From contig NZ_JACAWV010000016.1 in the NCBI RefSeq assembly GCF_013390595.1, forward strand, positions 1 to 64,000: a stretch of DNA of 64,000 nucleotides, written 5' to 3'. Under the pieces are notes generated by a model. It did no database searches. It had not been told where the DNA came from and saw only the letters and a list, made by a program, of their open reading frames with translations. The translations under genes and the position numbers were made by a program. This document shows, one piece after another, positions 37,035 to 45,456 of the stretch (position 1 is its first letter; every line of letters starts with the position of its first letter). This DNA is from Rhizobium sp. RM. Its GTDB lineage: Bacteria > Pseudomonadota > Alphaproteobacteria > Rhizobiales > Rhizobiaceae.

Positions 37035-37565
37035 TTAATGGAGTGTTTTGGTCGCCCGGGACGCGCGGAGGCCGGTTTCCGACTGGCGTGTGATGCGTGC
37101 TCTCAGGCTCAACGGCAGGGGTGCCAGAACCACACCGAGATTGCGAAGCGTGGCAGCAAAGGTTTCCGCCGAAGCGGCCACTTTTATCAGGCTGGTTTCG
37201 GGGCAGAGTTGCGTCAGGCAAACGCGGAATATTTGCTCATCCCAATGCTGGATGCCGGCAACGATACCAAGCAAGAGCACTTCGTCCGGACTGATGAAGC
37301 GTGATCCGGCCCGGTAAGCGACGAGGGGACGGAACGCGCAGGTATTTAGCGAGGTCATGAACCGCTCGAGTGCGGCTGCAGCCTCCGCTCCCGCTGAGGC
37401 GCCAAGTTTGTCTTGATAAAAGCGCAACGCGGCCGGTGCTGACCGGTCGCGCATGTCATCGATCGGATCGGCAAGCAGCCGATAGCCCTCGAGCACGAGT
37501 TGCTCTGCCCGACGGTTGAGGTAGTCCTCCGTCGTGGGAGCATAAGTACCCGTGTCTTGTGCCAT
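37035..37565 (-). CDS. Hypothetical protein in the lipoate ligase cluster
   Basis: A 176-residue, probably soluble helical protein with no signal peptide. It contains two central cysteines close together (FRVCLTQLCPET) and a further one in the middle (LNTCAFRPL). I do not recognise the family. It lies 26 bp downstream of the lipoate ligase gene on the same strand, so it is probably co-transcribed. Coding character is good: balanced composition and a proper ATG start at 37565. Function unknown; a role in lipoate handling is only suggested by the neighbourhood. Confidence 0.7.
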   Translation of the reverse strand: MAQDTGTYAPTTEDYLNRRAEQLVLEGYRLLADPIDDMRDRSAPAALRFYQDKLGASAGAEAAAALERFMTSLNTCAFRPLVAYRAGSRFISPDEVLLLGIVAGIQHWDEQIFRVCLTQLCPETSLIKVAASAETFAATLRNLGVVLAPLPLSLRARITRQSETGLRASRATKTLH

Positions 37566-37591
37566 GGCGATTTCCTCGACTGGCTAGCCTG

Positions 37592-38641
37592 TCACGGAAC
37601 GTGACGAAGCCACTCATCCGTCGAGAATTTTTCGGCGGCCAATTTTTCGGCGGCGGCGTATTCCTCGGGTGAAATGCTGCCGGCAGCTCCGCCATTCATC
37701 GAACGGAACGTCTCCTTCATCCGCTCGATGATTTCTTCCCGTGGCAGGCCGGTCTGGCTGCGCAGAGGATCGACACGCTTGTTGGCGCTGGTGGTGCCCT
37801 TGTCGCTCAGCTTCTCTCTGCCGATCCGCAGTACCTTGACCATCTTGTCGGCGTCCATGTCGTAAGCCATGGTGACGTGGTGCAGCACGGAACCGGCGGT
37901 GAAGCGCTTCTGCGCCGCGCCACCGATCTTGCCTTTGGTGCTCGAAATGTCGTTGAGCGGCTTGTAGAATGCATCGATCCCCAGCGAGTTCAGCGCTTTC
38001 AGGACCCAGTCATCAAGGAAGGCGTAGGAGTCCGCAAAGCTCATGTCACGCACGAGTTCCGCTGGCGCATAAAGCGAATAGGTCACGGTCGTGCCGGGCT
38101 CGACAAACATCGCACCGCCACCGGTGACACGGCGGACGGTCTCCACACCGAATTCGGCAGCGGCTTCCAGATCCACTTCGTTTCGCAACGACTGAAATCC
38201 GCCGATGATGATGGCAGGGCGTTCCCATTCCCAGAACCGCAGGCAAGGAGCGCGGCGACCTGCCGCGACTTCCTTGGCCAGCACTTCGTCGAGGGCGAGA
38301 TGAATTGCCGGCGGCAAAGCGGGTCCCTCCAGAATCTGCCACTCATAATCTCGCCATGTCCCGGTTACGCCAAGCGCTCTGCGGACGGCGATTGCCACGG
38401 CCTCGGCGCTGAAGCCGATCATTTCAGCACCGGGGCGTAGACCGGCTCTGACCGCTGCAATGATCTCTTCGACGCTGGAAGAGACTGGCAGCCCTTCCAG
38501 CGATGTGCGGATATCGTCCAGCGCTTCAGCCGGCTCCAGGAAGAAGTCGCCAGATACCTGCACGTCCAACAGGCGGTCATCCAGATTTTCGAGATCGACG
38601 ACAACCAGCTTGCCGCCCTGTACCTTATATTCACCATGCAT
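37592..38641 (-). CDS. Lipoate-protein ligase with N-terminal accessory domain
   Basis: This 349-residue protein ligates lipoate to lipoyl domains. The catalytic LplA fold spans about residues 95-320 with RRVTGGGAMF (170-179), the lipoyl-AMP-binding box, and KIGGAAQKR with the probable catalytic Lys238. The first 90 residues (EYKVQGGKLVVVDLENLDDRLLDVQVSGDFF) resemble the accessory domain known as LplB in archaea or the C-terminal domain of E. coli LplA, so here it has moved to the N-terminus. Genes for an orphan NlpA-type binding protein and a hypothetical protein flank it. Confidence 0.85.
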   Translation of the reverse strand: MHGEYKVQGGKLVVVDLENLDDRLLDVQVSGDFFLEPAEALDDIRTSLEGLPVSSSVEEIIAAVRAGLRPGAEMIGFSAEAVAIAVRRALGVTGTWRDYEWQILEGPALPPAIHLALDEVLAKEVAAGRRAPCLRFWEWERPAIIIGGFQSLRNEVDLEAAAEFGVETVRRVTGGGAMFVEPGTTVTYSLYAPAELVRDMSFADSYAFLDDWVLKALNSLGIDAFYKPLNDISSTKGKIGGAAQKRFTAGSVLHHVTMAYDMDADKMVKVLRIGREKLSDKGTTSANKRVDPLRSQTGLPREEIIERMKETFRSMNGGAAGSISPEEYAAAEKLAAEKFSTDEWLRHVP

Positions 38642-38679
38642 GCGTGTGTTCCAATCAGAGGCTTATGCGTCGCGGTTTA

Positions 38680-39519
38680 TCAGGGAAACGAGACCAGATC
38701 GCCATAGAGTGACCGCAGCTTCTCCTTCACGGCCGCCGAGTTCCGGTAGATGTCGATAAACTTCCGCAACTCTTTATCGTCTTTCAGTTCAGGTCTTGTT
38801 ACGAACTGGAATGCATAAATCGGGTCGTTTTCAAAAATAAGCCCGGACGCCGGGTCGAGACCCGCCAGCTTGGCAAATGTCGGGTAGGTCGCCCCGGCAT
38901 CGACCTCATCCAGCGCACGGGCGATCTGCGGTCCATCGAGCTGCACAATCTGAAGTGGTTTGTGCCAGACAGTGACATCTTCCAATGTCGCGCGGTGACC
39001 CACATCAGGCTTGAGTTCGATCAGCCCAGCGCGCTCGAGCAAACGCAACGACCGCGCCGTATTGACCGCATCGCCGGAAAAAACGATGCGTGCATTGTCG
39101 GGCAGATCCTGCAGGTTTTTGTACTTTTTGGAGTACAGCCCGAATGGGGTGCTGAATGCCGGTGCAATCGCAACAAGATTTTGTCCGCTGTTCGTGTTGG
39201 AAAATTCCAGGAACGGTATGTGCTGGAACAGGTTGGCATCGACCTCGCGGTCGGCGACCGCTCTGTTTGGTGTGTTCCAGTCGTTGAATTCAACAAGCTC
39301 GACCTTCAGCCCGGCAGCTTCGGCTTCAGTTGCCGCGATCTCGGCCGCCTGGTTTGAAATACTTGTCGCCAGGGCGATGCGCAGTGTTTTGGGCTCTTGA
39401 GCGGTCGCGCCGGGAACACCCCATACACACGCCAGCGTCGTGGCGATGATCCCCAAAACAGTCCGGCGAGTGGCCGTGGTCGACGTTGAAACATTTCGTG
39501 GACGGCGATGAAGGAGCAT
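38680..39519 (-). CDS. NlpA/MetQ-type ABC substrate-binding protein, orphan
   Basis: This 279-residue periplasmic binding protein has a signal peptide (about residues 1-40, VPGATAQ) and an NlpA/MetQ domain: LRIALATSISNQAAEIAATEAEAAGLKVELVEFNDWNTPNRAVADREVDANLFQHIPFL. MetQ normally delivers D/L-methionine to MetN and MetI, but no such genes adjoin it. It has no lipobox Cys at the signal end that I can see. Upstream of a lipoate ligase, it may feed a non-methionine ligand. ATG 39519 preferred over TTG 39534. Confidence 0.83.
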   Translation of the reverse strand: MLLHRRPRNVSTSTTATRRTVLGIIATTLACVWGVPGATAQEPKTLRIALATSISNQAAEIAATEAEAAGLKVELVEFNDWNTPNRAVADREVDANLFQHIPFLEFSNTNSGQNLVAIAPAFSTPFGLYSKKYKNLQDLPDNARIVFSGDAVNTARSLRLLERAGLIELKPDVGHRATLEDVTVWHKPLQIVQLDGPQIARALDEVDAGATYPTFAKLAGLDPASGLIFENDPIYAFQFVTRPELKDDKELRKFIDIYRNSAAVKEKLRSLYGDLVSFP

Positions 39520-39683
39520 GGGTGAGACTTTCAATGAAGGCGTGAGCCGTAGCGTCTGTGTAGATCGGCTTCGGCCTACAGTAACATGATATTTTTAGTC
39601 AAGAATGCAATTGATGCGTTGGTCTTCGATGTGTTCCCGATAGATCAGAATGCTTCCTTTTGGCGACTTTTTTCAAAGCCCCC

Positions 39684-39722
39684 TTGCAACGAATTGTGTT
39701 TCTAGTTTAGAATAATTCTAAT
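39684..39722 (+). promoter_or_regulatory. Promoter with an overlapping Irr box upstream of the four-Cys protein
   Basis: TTGCAA (39684-39689), an 18-bp spacer and TAGAAT (39708-39713) form a good promoter. TTTAGAA-TAA-TTCTAAT at 39706-39722 matches the rhizobial ICE consensus at 13 of 14 positions and covers the -10 element, the layout for Irr repression when iron is short. It ends 44 bp before the ATG. Confidence 0.7.
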
Positions 39723-39766
39723 AACTTGATCAATAATTTCAACTTAAGCTTTTGAAAGGAGCTCCC

Positions 39767-39964
39767 ATGTCCAGCAATCCTTCCTGCAACGCCTGTGCAT
39801 TTTACGAAGATCACACGGCCAACAGCGGCAAGGTATCGGCGGACGCCGGCCTCTGTCGTTTCAACCCGCCGGTCTCGCAGCCGCAGGCCGATTCCCGCGG
39901 TCTGTGGCCTGTCGTTTCGTCGAAGGACTGGTGCGGCCACTTCAGCACCGAGCGCGCAGCTTGA
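39767..39964 (+). CDS. Small four-cysteine protein (65 aa), probably iron-regulated
   Basis: This 65-residue protein has cysteines at positions 7, 10, 30 and 56 (CNAC, GLC, WCGHF), a spacing of C-x2-C-x19-C-x25-C. The four conserved Cys plus a nearby Pro-Pro and DWCG recall small redox or metal-binding proteins that recur in proteobacteria without an assigned role. AAGGAG lies at the right distance from the ATG. The promoter overlaps an Irr box, and a terminator follows at 40006. A 2Fe-2S, 4Fe-4S or Zn site is possible; none is proven. Confidence 0.75.
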   Translation: MSSNPSCNACAFYEDHTANSGKVSADAGLCRFNPPVSQPQADSRGLWPVVSSKDWCGHFSTERAA

Positions 39965-40005
39965 TAAACACAGGGCGGTCATAAGCCGCCCGATTTGCGT
40001 GATGA

Positions 40006-40040
40006 AAAAAGGGCGGCCGTCTTTGATGGCCGCCCTTTTT
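40006..40040. terminator. Bidirectional terminator between small Cys protein and flavoprotein
   Basis: AAAAAGGGCGGCC and GGCCGCCCTTTTT form a 13-bp stem with an inner GTC/GAT extension, suited to ending transcription from both the small gene and the convergent reductase. Confidence 0.85.
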
Positions 40041-40093
40041 CATTTGGATGAGTTACACCAGTCAGGTCTGAACTGCAGAACCGTCGACGGACG

Positions 40094-41458
40094 TTACTCT
40101 TTCATGCTGAGGACAACCGTTGGCCAGAATTCGGAGACGGTCGGGTGGATGGGGACTGCCCAGCGCAGTTGATCGTAGGTCGCACCGGCGTTCATCATGT
40201 CGAGAATGCCGTGGATCGATTCGTCGCCGCCGGTGCCGAGAATGGCGGCGCCGAGAATTTCCTTTGTCTCGGCATCGGCGATGAACTTCATCAGGCCCTG
40301 GGTCTCACCTTTTTCGACGGCGCGGCCGACGCGGGCCATGGATTGGTGTCCAACAAGAACCTTGCGACCGGTCTTTTTCGCTTCCGTCTCGCTCATCCCG
40401 ATGCGGCCAAGGGGCGGGTCGATATAAAGCGCATAGCCGACCCGGCGATCGGAGACCTTGCGGTCCTCGCCGTCGAAGAGGTTGGCCGCGACAATCTCGA
40501 AGTCATTATAGGCCGTGTGTGTGAAGGCGCCTCGGCCATTGCAGTCGCCCAAGGCCCAGATGCCCTCGACATTGGTGGCGAGACGATCATCCACCTTGAT
40601 GTAACCGCGCGCATCGCGTTCAACGCCAGCCCGATCGAGACCGAGATCGTCGGTGTTCGGACGGCGGCCAACGGCGATCAGAACGTCCGAGCCGATGATG
40701 TCTCCACCATCTCCACCGGTCTTAACGGCAATACCGTCTTCATGTTTGCGGAAACGAATATCGTCGGCGTTGGTGTGAATGGCGATGCCTTCGGCCTCGA
40801 GAATGCCGCTGATGGCCTCGGATATATCCTCGTCCTCTCGCGCGACGAGGCGGGGACCCTTCTCGATGACCGTGACCTCGGCGCCGAAACGACGATACAT
40901 CTGCGCAAACTCCAAGCCGATGTAACTACCGCCGATAATGATGAGATGCTTTGGCACGCGGTCCAGCATGACGATGTCGCTGTTGGTCATGTAGGGCACG
41001 TCATCGATGCCTGGAAAATCCGGGATTGCCGCACGACCGCCGACGTTCAGGAAGATCTGCGGCGCGGTCAGAAGCTCATCGTCAACGCGCACGGTGTTGG
41101 GGCTTTCGAAACGCGCGTGACCTCGCATCAGTGTGCAGTTCGCCATGCTGCCCAGCCAGCTTTCGTTTCCGTGACGGCTGTCCAGCGTGACCTTGTGCGA
41201 ACGGCGCATAACCGTCGGCATGTCGATCGCCACTTTGCTGTCCAGCACCACACCATATTCTGCGCCCCGGCGGGCAAGATGGGCCGCATAGGCACTGGCG
41301 ACCAGTGTCTTCGTTGGTTTGCAGCCGGTGTTGACGCAGGTGCCACCGACATGTTTGCGCTCGATGATCGCAACGCTCTTGCCGGCATCGTTGAAACGTC
41401 CGGCAAGCGAAGGGCCGGCTTGCCCGGCCCCGATGATGATTGCGTCAAAAGCCTTCAT
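40094..41458 (-). CDS. Dihydrolipoamide dehydrogenase/mercuric reductase-like flavoprotein
   Basis: This 454-residue class I pyridine nucleotide-disulfide oxidoreductase has the N-terminal GAGQAG FAD motif, the redox-active pair CVNTGC (Cys41 and Cys46), a second nucleotide-binding domain (IIIGGSYIGLEFAQ), and a C-terminal dimerisation domain with the active-site His in HPTVSEFW. No N-terminal HMA metal-binding domain exists, so it is not a typical MerA; its substrate is open. It overlaps the DUF4126 gene by 4 bp, and the start at 41458 is set by that overlap. Confidence 0.88.
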   Translation of the reverse strand: MKAFDAIIIGAGQAGPSLAGRFNDAGKSVAIIERKHVGGTCVNTGCKPTKTLVASAYAAHLARRGAEYGVVLDSKVAIDMPTVMRRSHKVTLDSRHGNESWLGSMANCTLMRGHARFESPNTVRVDDELLTAPQIFLNVGGRAAIPDFPGIDDVPYMTNSDIVMLDRVPKHLIIIGGSYIGLEFAQMYRRFGAEVTVIEKGPRLVAREDEDISEAISGILEAEGIAIHTNADDIRFRKHEDGIAVKTGGDGGDIIGSDVLIAVGRRPNTDDLGLDRAGVERDARGYIKVDDRLATNVEGIWALGDCNGRGAFTHTAYNDFEIVAANLFDGEDRKVSDRRVGYALYIDPPLGRIGMSETEAKKTGRKVLVGHQSMARVGRAVEKGETQGLMKFIADAETKEILGAAILGTGGDESIHGILDMMNAGATYDQLRWAVPIHPTVSEFWPTVVLSMKE

Positions 41459-41913
41459 AGCGATGAAACGATCAGGTAGGCGCCGATAATGGCGACGGCG
41501 TCCTCGATAAAGGCGGCCGGTGGATCCTTGCCGAAGCTGGCGGCCAGTTTGCCGCGCGCAGCGGCACCGCCATAGGTGCCGATCACGGCGCCGACAATGC
41601 CGGCGATCAGGCCAACAATCCAGTTGCCGGAGGGTACGCCAATTGCGGCACCTGTCAGCGCACCCATGAGAATACGTGCGCCGAACTGCTGCGGTACCTT
41701 GCGGCTGGGCGTCGAGGGCAATTGGTCGGTGACCAGTTCGACGGCGGCGAGGATGGTGAAGATACCAACGGCCCAGACGGAGCCCATGAAGGCCAGCCAG
41801 GAGCCGGACAGATCGAGCCAGCCCAGCCAGGCTGCCCATGCAATCGCGGCCGGTGCCGTCATGGCGCGGAGTCCGGCAATCACGCCAATCAGAAGTGCAA
41901 GCAAGAAAGACAT
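41455..41913 (-). CDS. DUF4126 family membrane protein
   Basis: A 152-residue protein with about four hydrophobic segments (MSFLLALLIGVIAGLRAMTAPAAIAWA..., AFIEDAVAIIGAYLIV) that match the DUF4126 layout. Function is unknown. It is 4-bp overlapped (ATGA) with the downstream flavoprotein start, so the two proteins are translationally coupled and probably work together. Start ATG 41913 was taken over an upstream extension to 41964 that lacks a ribosome site. Confidence 0.85.
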   Translation of the reverse strand: MSFLLALLIGVIAGLRAMTAPAAIAWAAWLGWLDLSGSWLAFMGSVWAVGIFTILAAVELVTDQLPSTPSRKVPQQFGARILMGALTGAAIGVPSGNWIVGLIAGIVGAVIGTYGGAAARGKLAASFGKDPPAAFIEDAVAIIGAYLIVSSL

Positions 41914-42367
41914 CTTTACCTCAAGGTTGGTTATTCCAGGCGATGATAAGAAAGATGATGCCAAACCTTCCCGAGTGTCTGTCTTTGAAGAATGCGAGAC
42001 TTTTGGACTTTGGAAGAATGCGATTTCCGGCTCGGTTTGTGCGTTGATTTAAGCTGCTTTTTCTGAGCGTTTCAAGCGGCGTTATTTGGCGATATCTGGC
42101 TTATCTTCGAGCGTTCTCCCGGAACGCTCCGAGACGGCGTAAAGATGAAATCAACCTGTTTGAAATGCTTCGTTGTTCCTGGTCAACGTCAATACGGCAC
42201 AGTGATCATCGCGGTTTTAGGCGCGGCTTTACCAACGCCACCTGTGTGGAAGATTTTCGCTTCGGAAAGCCGTCACCTTCCGGGACAATAGGATACCCGG
42301 TCAACCCTTCCAAAGGTGTCTGATCGGCTCTTCTTGCGACCTCAAAGCCCGGAAGGAAAAAGGCGAC
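41914..42367. other. 454-bp gap between DUF4126 and type I secretion genes
   Basis: No gene is visible. Promoters for both divergent neighbours must lie here. The only structure I see is an 8-bp inverted repeat, GAGCGTTC and GAACGCTC, at 42109-42129 with a 5-nt loop, not followed by a T-run. Confidence 0.4.
42109..42129. repeat. 8-bp inverted repeat in the divergent promoter gap
   Basis: GAGCGTTC and GAACGCTC around TCCCG. It sits in the middle of a 454-bp divergent gap without a T-run, so it could be an operator or an RNA hairpin; I cannot choose. Confidence 0.3.
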
Positions 42368-44110
42368 GTGCAATCGAAGCTGACATCCGACACCTACAGA
42401 AAGACAGTTCTTCAACCGCTCAGAAGATCGGTTTTCTCCATTGGCGCCACCAGCGCGGTCATCAATCTGCTGGCGTTTACCGGCCCGATTTTCATGTTGC
42501 AGGTCTATGACCGCATCCTGCCGGGGCGCAGTGTTCCGAGCCTTATCGGCCTCGCAATCATCGCCGCGGCACTTTTCCTGTTTCAGGGCGTCCTTGAACT
42601 GCTTCGATCGCTTTTACTCGCCCGGATCGGTGTCTCGATTGACCAGCGGCTTAATCGGGGTGTTCTTGGCGCGCTGGTGTCGACGCCGGCGAATGGATCG
42701 TCGACTGGCGATGGGCTCCAGCCGGTGCGCGATCTCGATCAGGTGAGGAATTTTCTGTCCGGTCCCGGCCCGACAGCGCTGTTCGACCTGCCATGGATGC
42801 CGGTTTATATCGCGGTCTGTTTCCTGTTTCACGTGTGGATCGGTGTTGCTGCCCTCTGTGGCGCCGCCATTCTGGTGATCTTTGCGGTCCTTGCGGAAAT
42901 CCTCTCCCAACGCCCGGCAAAGGCTGCAGCGCAGTTTTCCACGCAGCGGCACGCCTTTGCTGCCGATGCCCGGCAAAACCGTGAGGCGGTCATGGCCATG
43001 GGCTTTGCCTCACGGCTGGCAAACCGCTGGGCTGCTGCAAGCGACCGCTATTTCGCCAGCCAGATCAAGACGGCCAATATCGTCTCGCTCCTGACCACGT
43101 CCTCGCGCATCGCCCGGATGATGCTGCAGTCGGGCGTGCTTGCTGTCGGCGCGTTTCTCGTTATTCGTGAAGAGGCAACCGGTGGTATCATCATCGCAAG
43201 CTCCATCCTTGTCAGCCGGGCACTGGCGCCGGTGGAGCTTTCGATCGGGCAGTGGCGCAGCTTTGCTGCAGCCCGGCAGAGCTGGTCACGCCTTGCCGCA
43301 CTTCTGGCCGCGACACCGCAGATGGACCGAGCGGTGAAACTGCCTGCACCAAAAGCCACGCTGACGGTTGAAAACCTGTCTCTCGCAGCTCCTGGTCGGC
43401 GCGACCTGTTGCTTCGCAACGTATCCTTTGAACTGGCTGCCGGTGCCGTTCTCGGTGTCGTGGGCCCGAGTGCTTCCGGCAAGACATCTCTGGCGCGGGC
43501 GCTGATCGGTTTTTGGCCGTCAGCGGCCGAGGCGATAAAATTCGATAAGGCATCGCTGGCCCAATGGGAGCCCGCCGAGCGAGGCAGACATATCGGCTAT
43601 CTGCCGCAGGACGTGCAGTTGCTGGACGGATCGATAGCCGACAACATTTCCCGCTTCGACACTGACGCTCCCTCTCAGTCCATCATCGCTGCGGCAGAGG
43701 CTGCCGGCATTCGCCAGATGATTGCCGAACTGCCTGATGGTTTTGAAACAAGGATCGGAGAGGGCGGCGTGATCTTGTCCGCTGGTCAGAGGCAGCGTGT
43801 AGCGCTGGCGCGGGCTCTCTACGGTGACCCTTTCCTCGTCGTGCTGGACGAACCCAATTCCAATCTCGATGCCGAGGGCGAAGCGGCACTTCTACGGGCG
43901 CTTGAGACGGTGCGTGAGCGTGGCGGTATCGCTGTTGTCGTTGCCCATCGGCCAAATGTGTTGTCCGTTGCCGACCATATCCTTGCCCTTGGCCAAGGTC
44001 GGGTCCAGGCCTTCGGGCCGAAGGAAACCGTACTGGCTCAGCCGGCGAAAGCGCCGGTGCCGGGCCCGCTGGCGTTTCGCGTCACCTATGGCAAGGACAT
44101 GGCATCATGA
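42368..44110 (+). CDS. Type I secretion ABC transporter (PrsD-like)
   Basis: This 580-residue exporter has an N-terminal transmembrane domain (about six helices, residues 20-320) and a C-terminal ATPase with Walker A GPSASGKTSLARAL, signature LSAGQRQRVALARA and Walker B FLVVLDEPNSNLD. Length and order match PrsD/PrtD/HasD transporters that export RTX proteins. The start is GTG 42368 with GGAAGG upstream. It overlaps the adaptor gene by 4 bp, and an ExsH-like RTX glycanase gene is adjacent (convergent), its probable cargo. Confidence 0.9.
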   Translation: MQSKLTSDTYRKTVLQPLRRSVFSIGATSAVINLLAFTGPIFMLQVYDRILPGRSVPSLIGLAIIAAALFLFQGVLELLRSLLLARIGVSIDQRLNRGVLGALVSTPANGSSTGDGLQPVRDLDQVRNFLSGPGPTALFDLPWMPVYIAVCFLFHVWIGVAALCGAAILVIFAVLAEILSQRPAKAAAQFSTQRHAFAADARQNREAVMAMGFASRLANRWAAASDRYFASQIKTANIVSLLTTSSRIARMMLQSGVLAVGAFLVIREEATGGIIIASSILVSRALAPVELSIGQWRSFAAARQSWSRLAALLAATPQMDRAVKLPAPKATLTVENLSLAAPGRRDLLLRNVSFELAAGAVLGVVGPSASGKTSLARALIGFWPSAAEAIKFDKASLAQWEPAERGRHIGYLPQDVQLLDGSIADNISRFDTDAPSQSIIAAAEAAGIRQMIAELPDGFETRIGEGGVILSAGQRQRVALARALYGDPFLVVLDEPNSNLDAEGEAALLRALETVRERGGIAVVVAHRPNVLSVADHILALGQGRVQAFGPKETVLAQPAKAPVPGPLAFRVTYGKDMAS

Positions 44111-45411
44111 ACGGCAAGACCGACCTCGATATGGATAAAAGCATCCGACGCCTCTCGCGTATCGTCTTTGTCACGATCTTCGTTCTCGTTGGTGTGGCTG
44201 GTGGGCTCGCCGCGACCGTCAATATCGCTGGTGCGATCATTGCGTCCGGTACTCTCGTCGTTGATACCCAGGTCAAGCCGGTACAACATCTCAAGGGTGG
44301 TGTGGTGCAGGAGATCCTCGTACGTGACGGCGACAGTGTCGAGGCGGGGCAGGTTCTCCTGCGTTTCGACGGCACGCAGGCGCGCGCCAACCTTGCGATC
44401 ATCCGCAAGCGGTTGAAGGAACTCTCTGCCGTGGCAACAAGGTTGCAGGCCGAACGGGACGCGGCAACGGTGCTGACCATCACTAACACGCTGGCGACCT
44501 CCGATCCGGATAGTTTTCGATTGCTGCTTGGTGAACAACGCCTCTTCAACGACCGCCGTGCCTCACGGGAGGGGAGAAAGTCGCAACTTCGCGAACGCAT
44601 CAGCCAATTGCAGCAGGAAGCGGAAGGGCTTGCGGCGCAGGAAAAGGGCAAGCGTCTGGAAATCGACCTGGTAGAAAAGGAACTCGCCAGCCTTAGAAAC
44701 CTCCTCGATCAGGGTATCGTTTCTGCGGCCCGGGTTTATTCGCTTCAACGCGAGAGCGCGCGTCTGACGGGCGAACTCGGCAATTTTATTGCTTCTGTCG
44801 CGCAGGTGAAGGGGCGCATCACCGAAACCGAACTGCAAATCATCCAGATCGAGGATGACCATGGTAGCGAGGTGTCCGAACAGCTCCGACAGACGCAGGG
44901 CGATATCGGCCAGTTTTCCGAACGGTTGATCGCTGCTGAAGACGACCTGAAACGCATCGATATCCGCGCACCGCAGGCGGGTGTGGTCGATCAGATGGCC
45001 GTTCATTCCGCGGGGGCTGTTGTCAGTGCGGGTGAAACGATGCTGCGGATCGTTCCAAGCGATGACCACCTGACGGCCGAGCTTAGAATTGCACCGCGTG
45101 ATATCGACCAGATCGCGCCCGGGCAGGCGGTGGTGCTCAATCTGTCAGCCTTCAATCATCGTGATACACCTGAACTCGATGCCCGCATTTCCACGGTTTC
45201 TGCCGATCTTCTGGAAGACAGGCAGACCGGAGAAAAATATTACCGCGCCAGAGCAACGATCGAGACCGATGAGTGGAAACGATTGGGTAAACGGCAGGCG
45301 GTTCAGGGAATGCCCGTCGAAGGATTTGTTCAGACCGGAGAGCGAAGCGTCCTTGCTTATCTCGCCAAGCCCATGACCGATCAGATCGGCCAGGCATTTC
45401 GGGAAAACTAG
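44107..45411 (+). CDS. Type I secretion membrane fusion protein (PrsE/HlyD-like)
   Basis: This 434-residue periplasmic adaptor has one N-terminal membrane helix (about residues 16-40), a lipoyl/barrel-sandwich part, a long coiled coil (about 95-290, EASRE... LQQEAEGLAAQEKGKRLEI), and the C-terminal beta domain (APQAGVVDQMAVHS). It bridges the ABC exporter and a TolC-type outer-membrane channel, which is not encoded here. It overlaps the exporter gene. Confidence 0.9.
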   Translation: MNGKTDLDMDKSIRRLSRIVFVTIFVLVGVAGGLAATVNIAGAIIASGTLVVDTQVKPVQHLKGGVVQEILVRDGDSVEAGQVLLRFDGTQARANLAIIRKRLKELSAVATRLQAERDAATVLTITNTLATSDPDSFRLLLGEQRLFNDRRASREGRKSQLRERISQLQQEAEGLAAQEKGKRLEIDLVEKELASLRNLLDQGIVSAARVYSLQRESARLTGELGNFIASVAQVKGRITETELQIIQIEDDHGSEVSEQLRQTQGDIGQFSERLIAAEDDLKRIDIRAPQAGVVDQMAVHSAGAVVSAGETMLRIVPSDDHLTAELRIAPRDIDQIAPGQAVVLNLSAFNHRDTPELDARISTVSADLLEDRQTGEKYYRARATIETDEWKRLGKRQAVQGMPVEGFVQTGERSVLAYLAKPMTDQIGQAFREN

Positions 45412-45415
45412 GAGC

Positions 45416-45440
45416 CATGCGGCGAAAAAATCGCCGCATG
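45416..45440. terminator. Hairpin between the secretion pair and the glycanase
   Basis: CATGCGGCGA and TCGCCGCATG form a perfect 10-bp stem around AAAAA just after the adaptor stop. The following T-run is poor, so it is probably a terminator acting from both convergent genes, with some doubt. Confidence 0.5.
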
Positions 45441-45456
45441 AACGTTCTGCCCGGTC

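Noticed and set aside
40094..41458. Mercuric reductase (merA) as part of a mercury resistance operon
   Set aside because: No HMA metal-binding domain, no C-terminal vicinal Cys pair and no mer genes nearby.
40145..41479. 444-codon + strand frame opposite the flavoprotein gene
   Set aside because: It lies entirely over a gene with clear FAD, CxxxxC and NAD motifs in the other strand; no motif is visible in the frame itself.
42368..45411. Possibility that this secretion pair belongs to the has locus
   Set aside because: It is about 9 kb away from has and is adjacent to an ExsH-like glycanase; the has locus has its own exporter pair.
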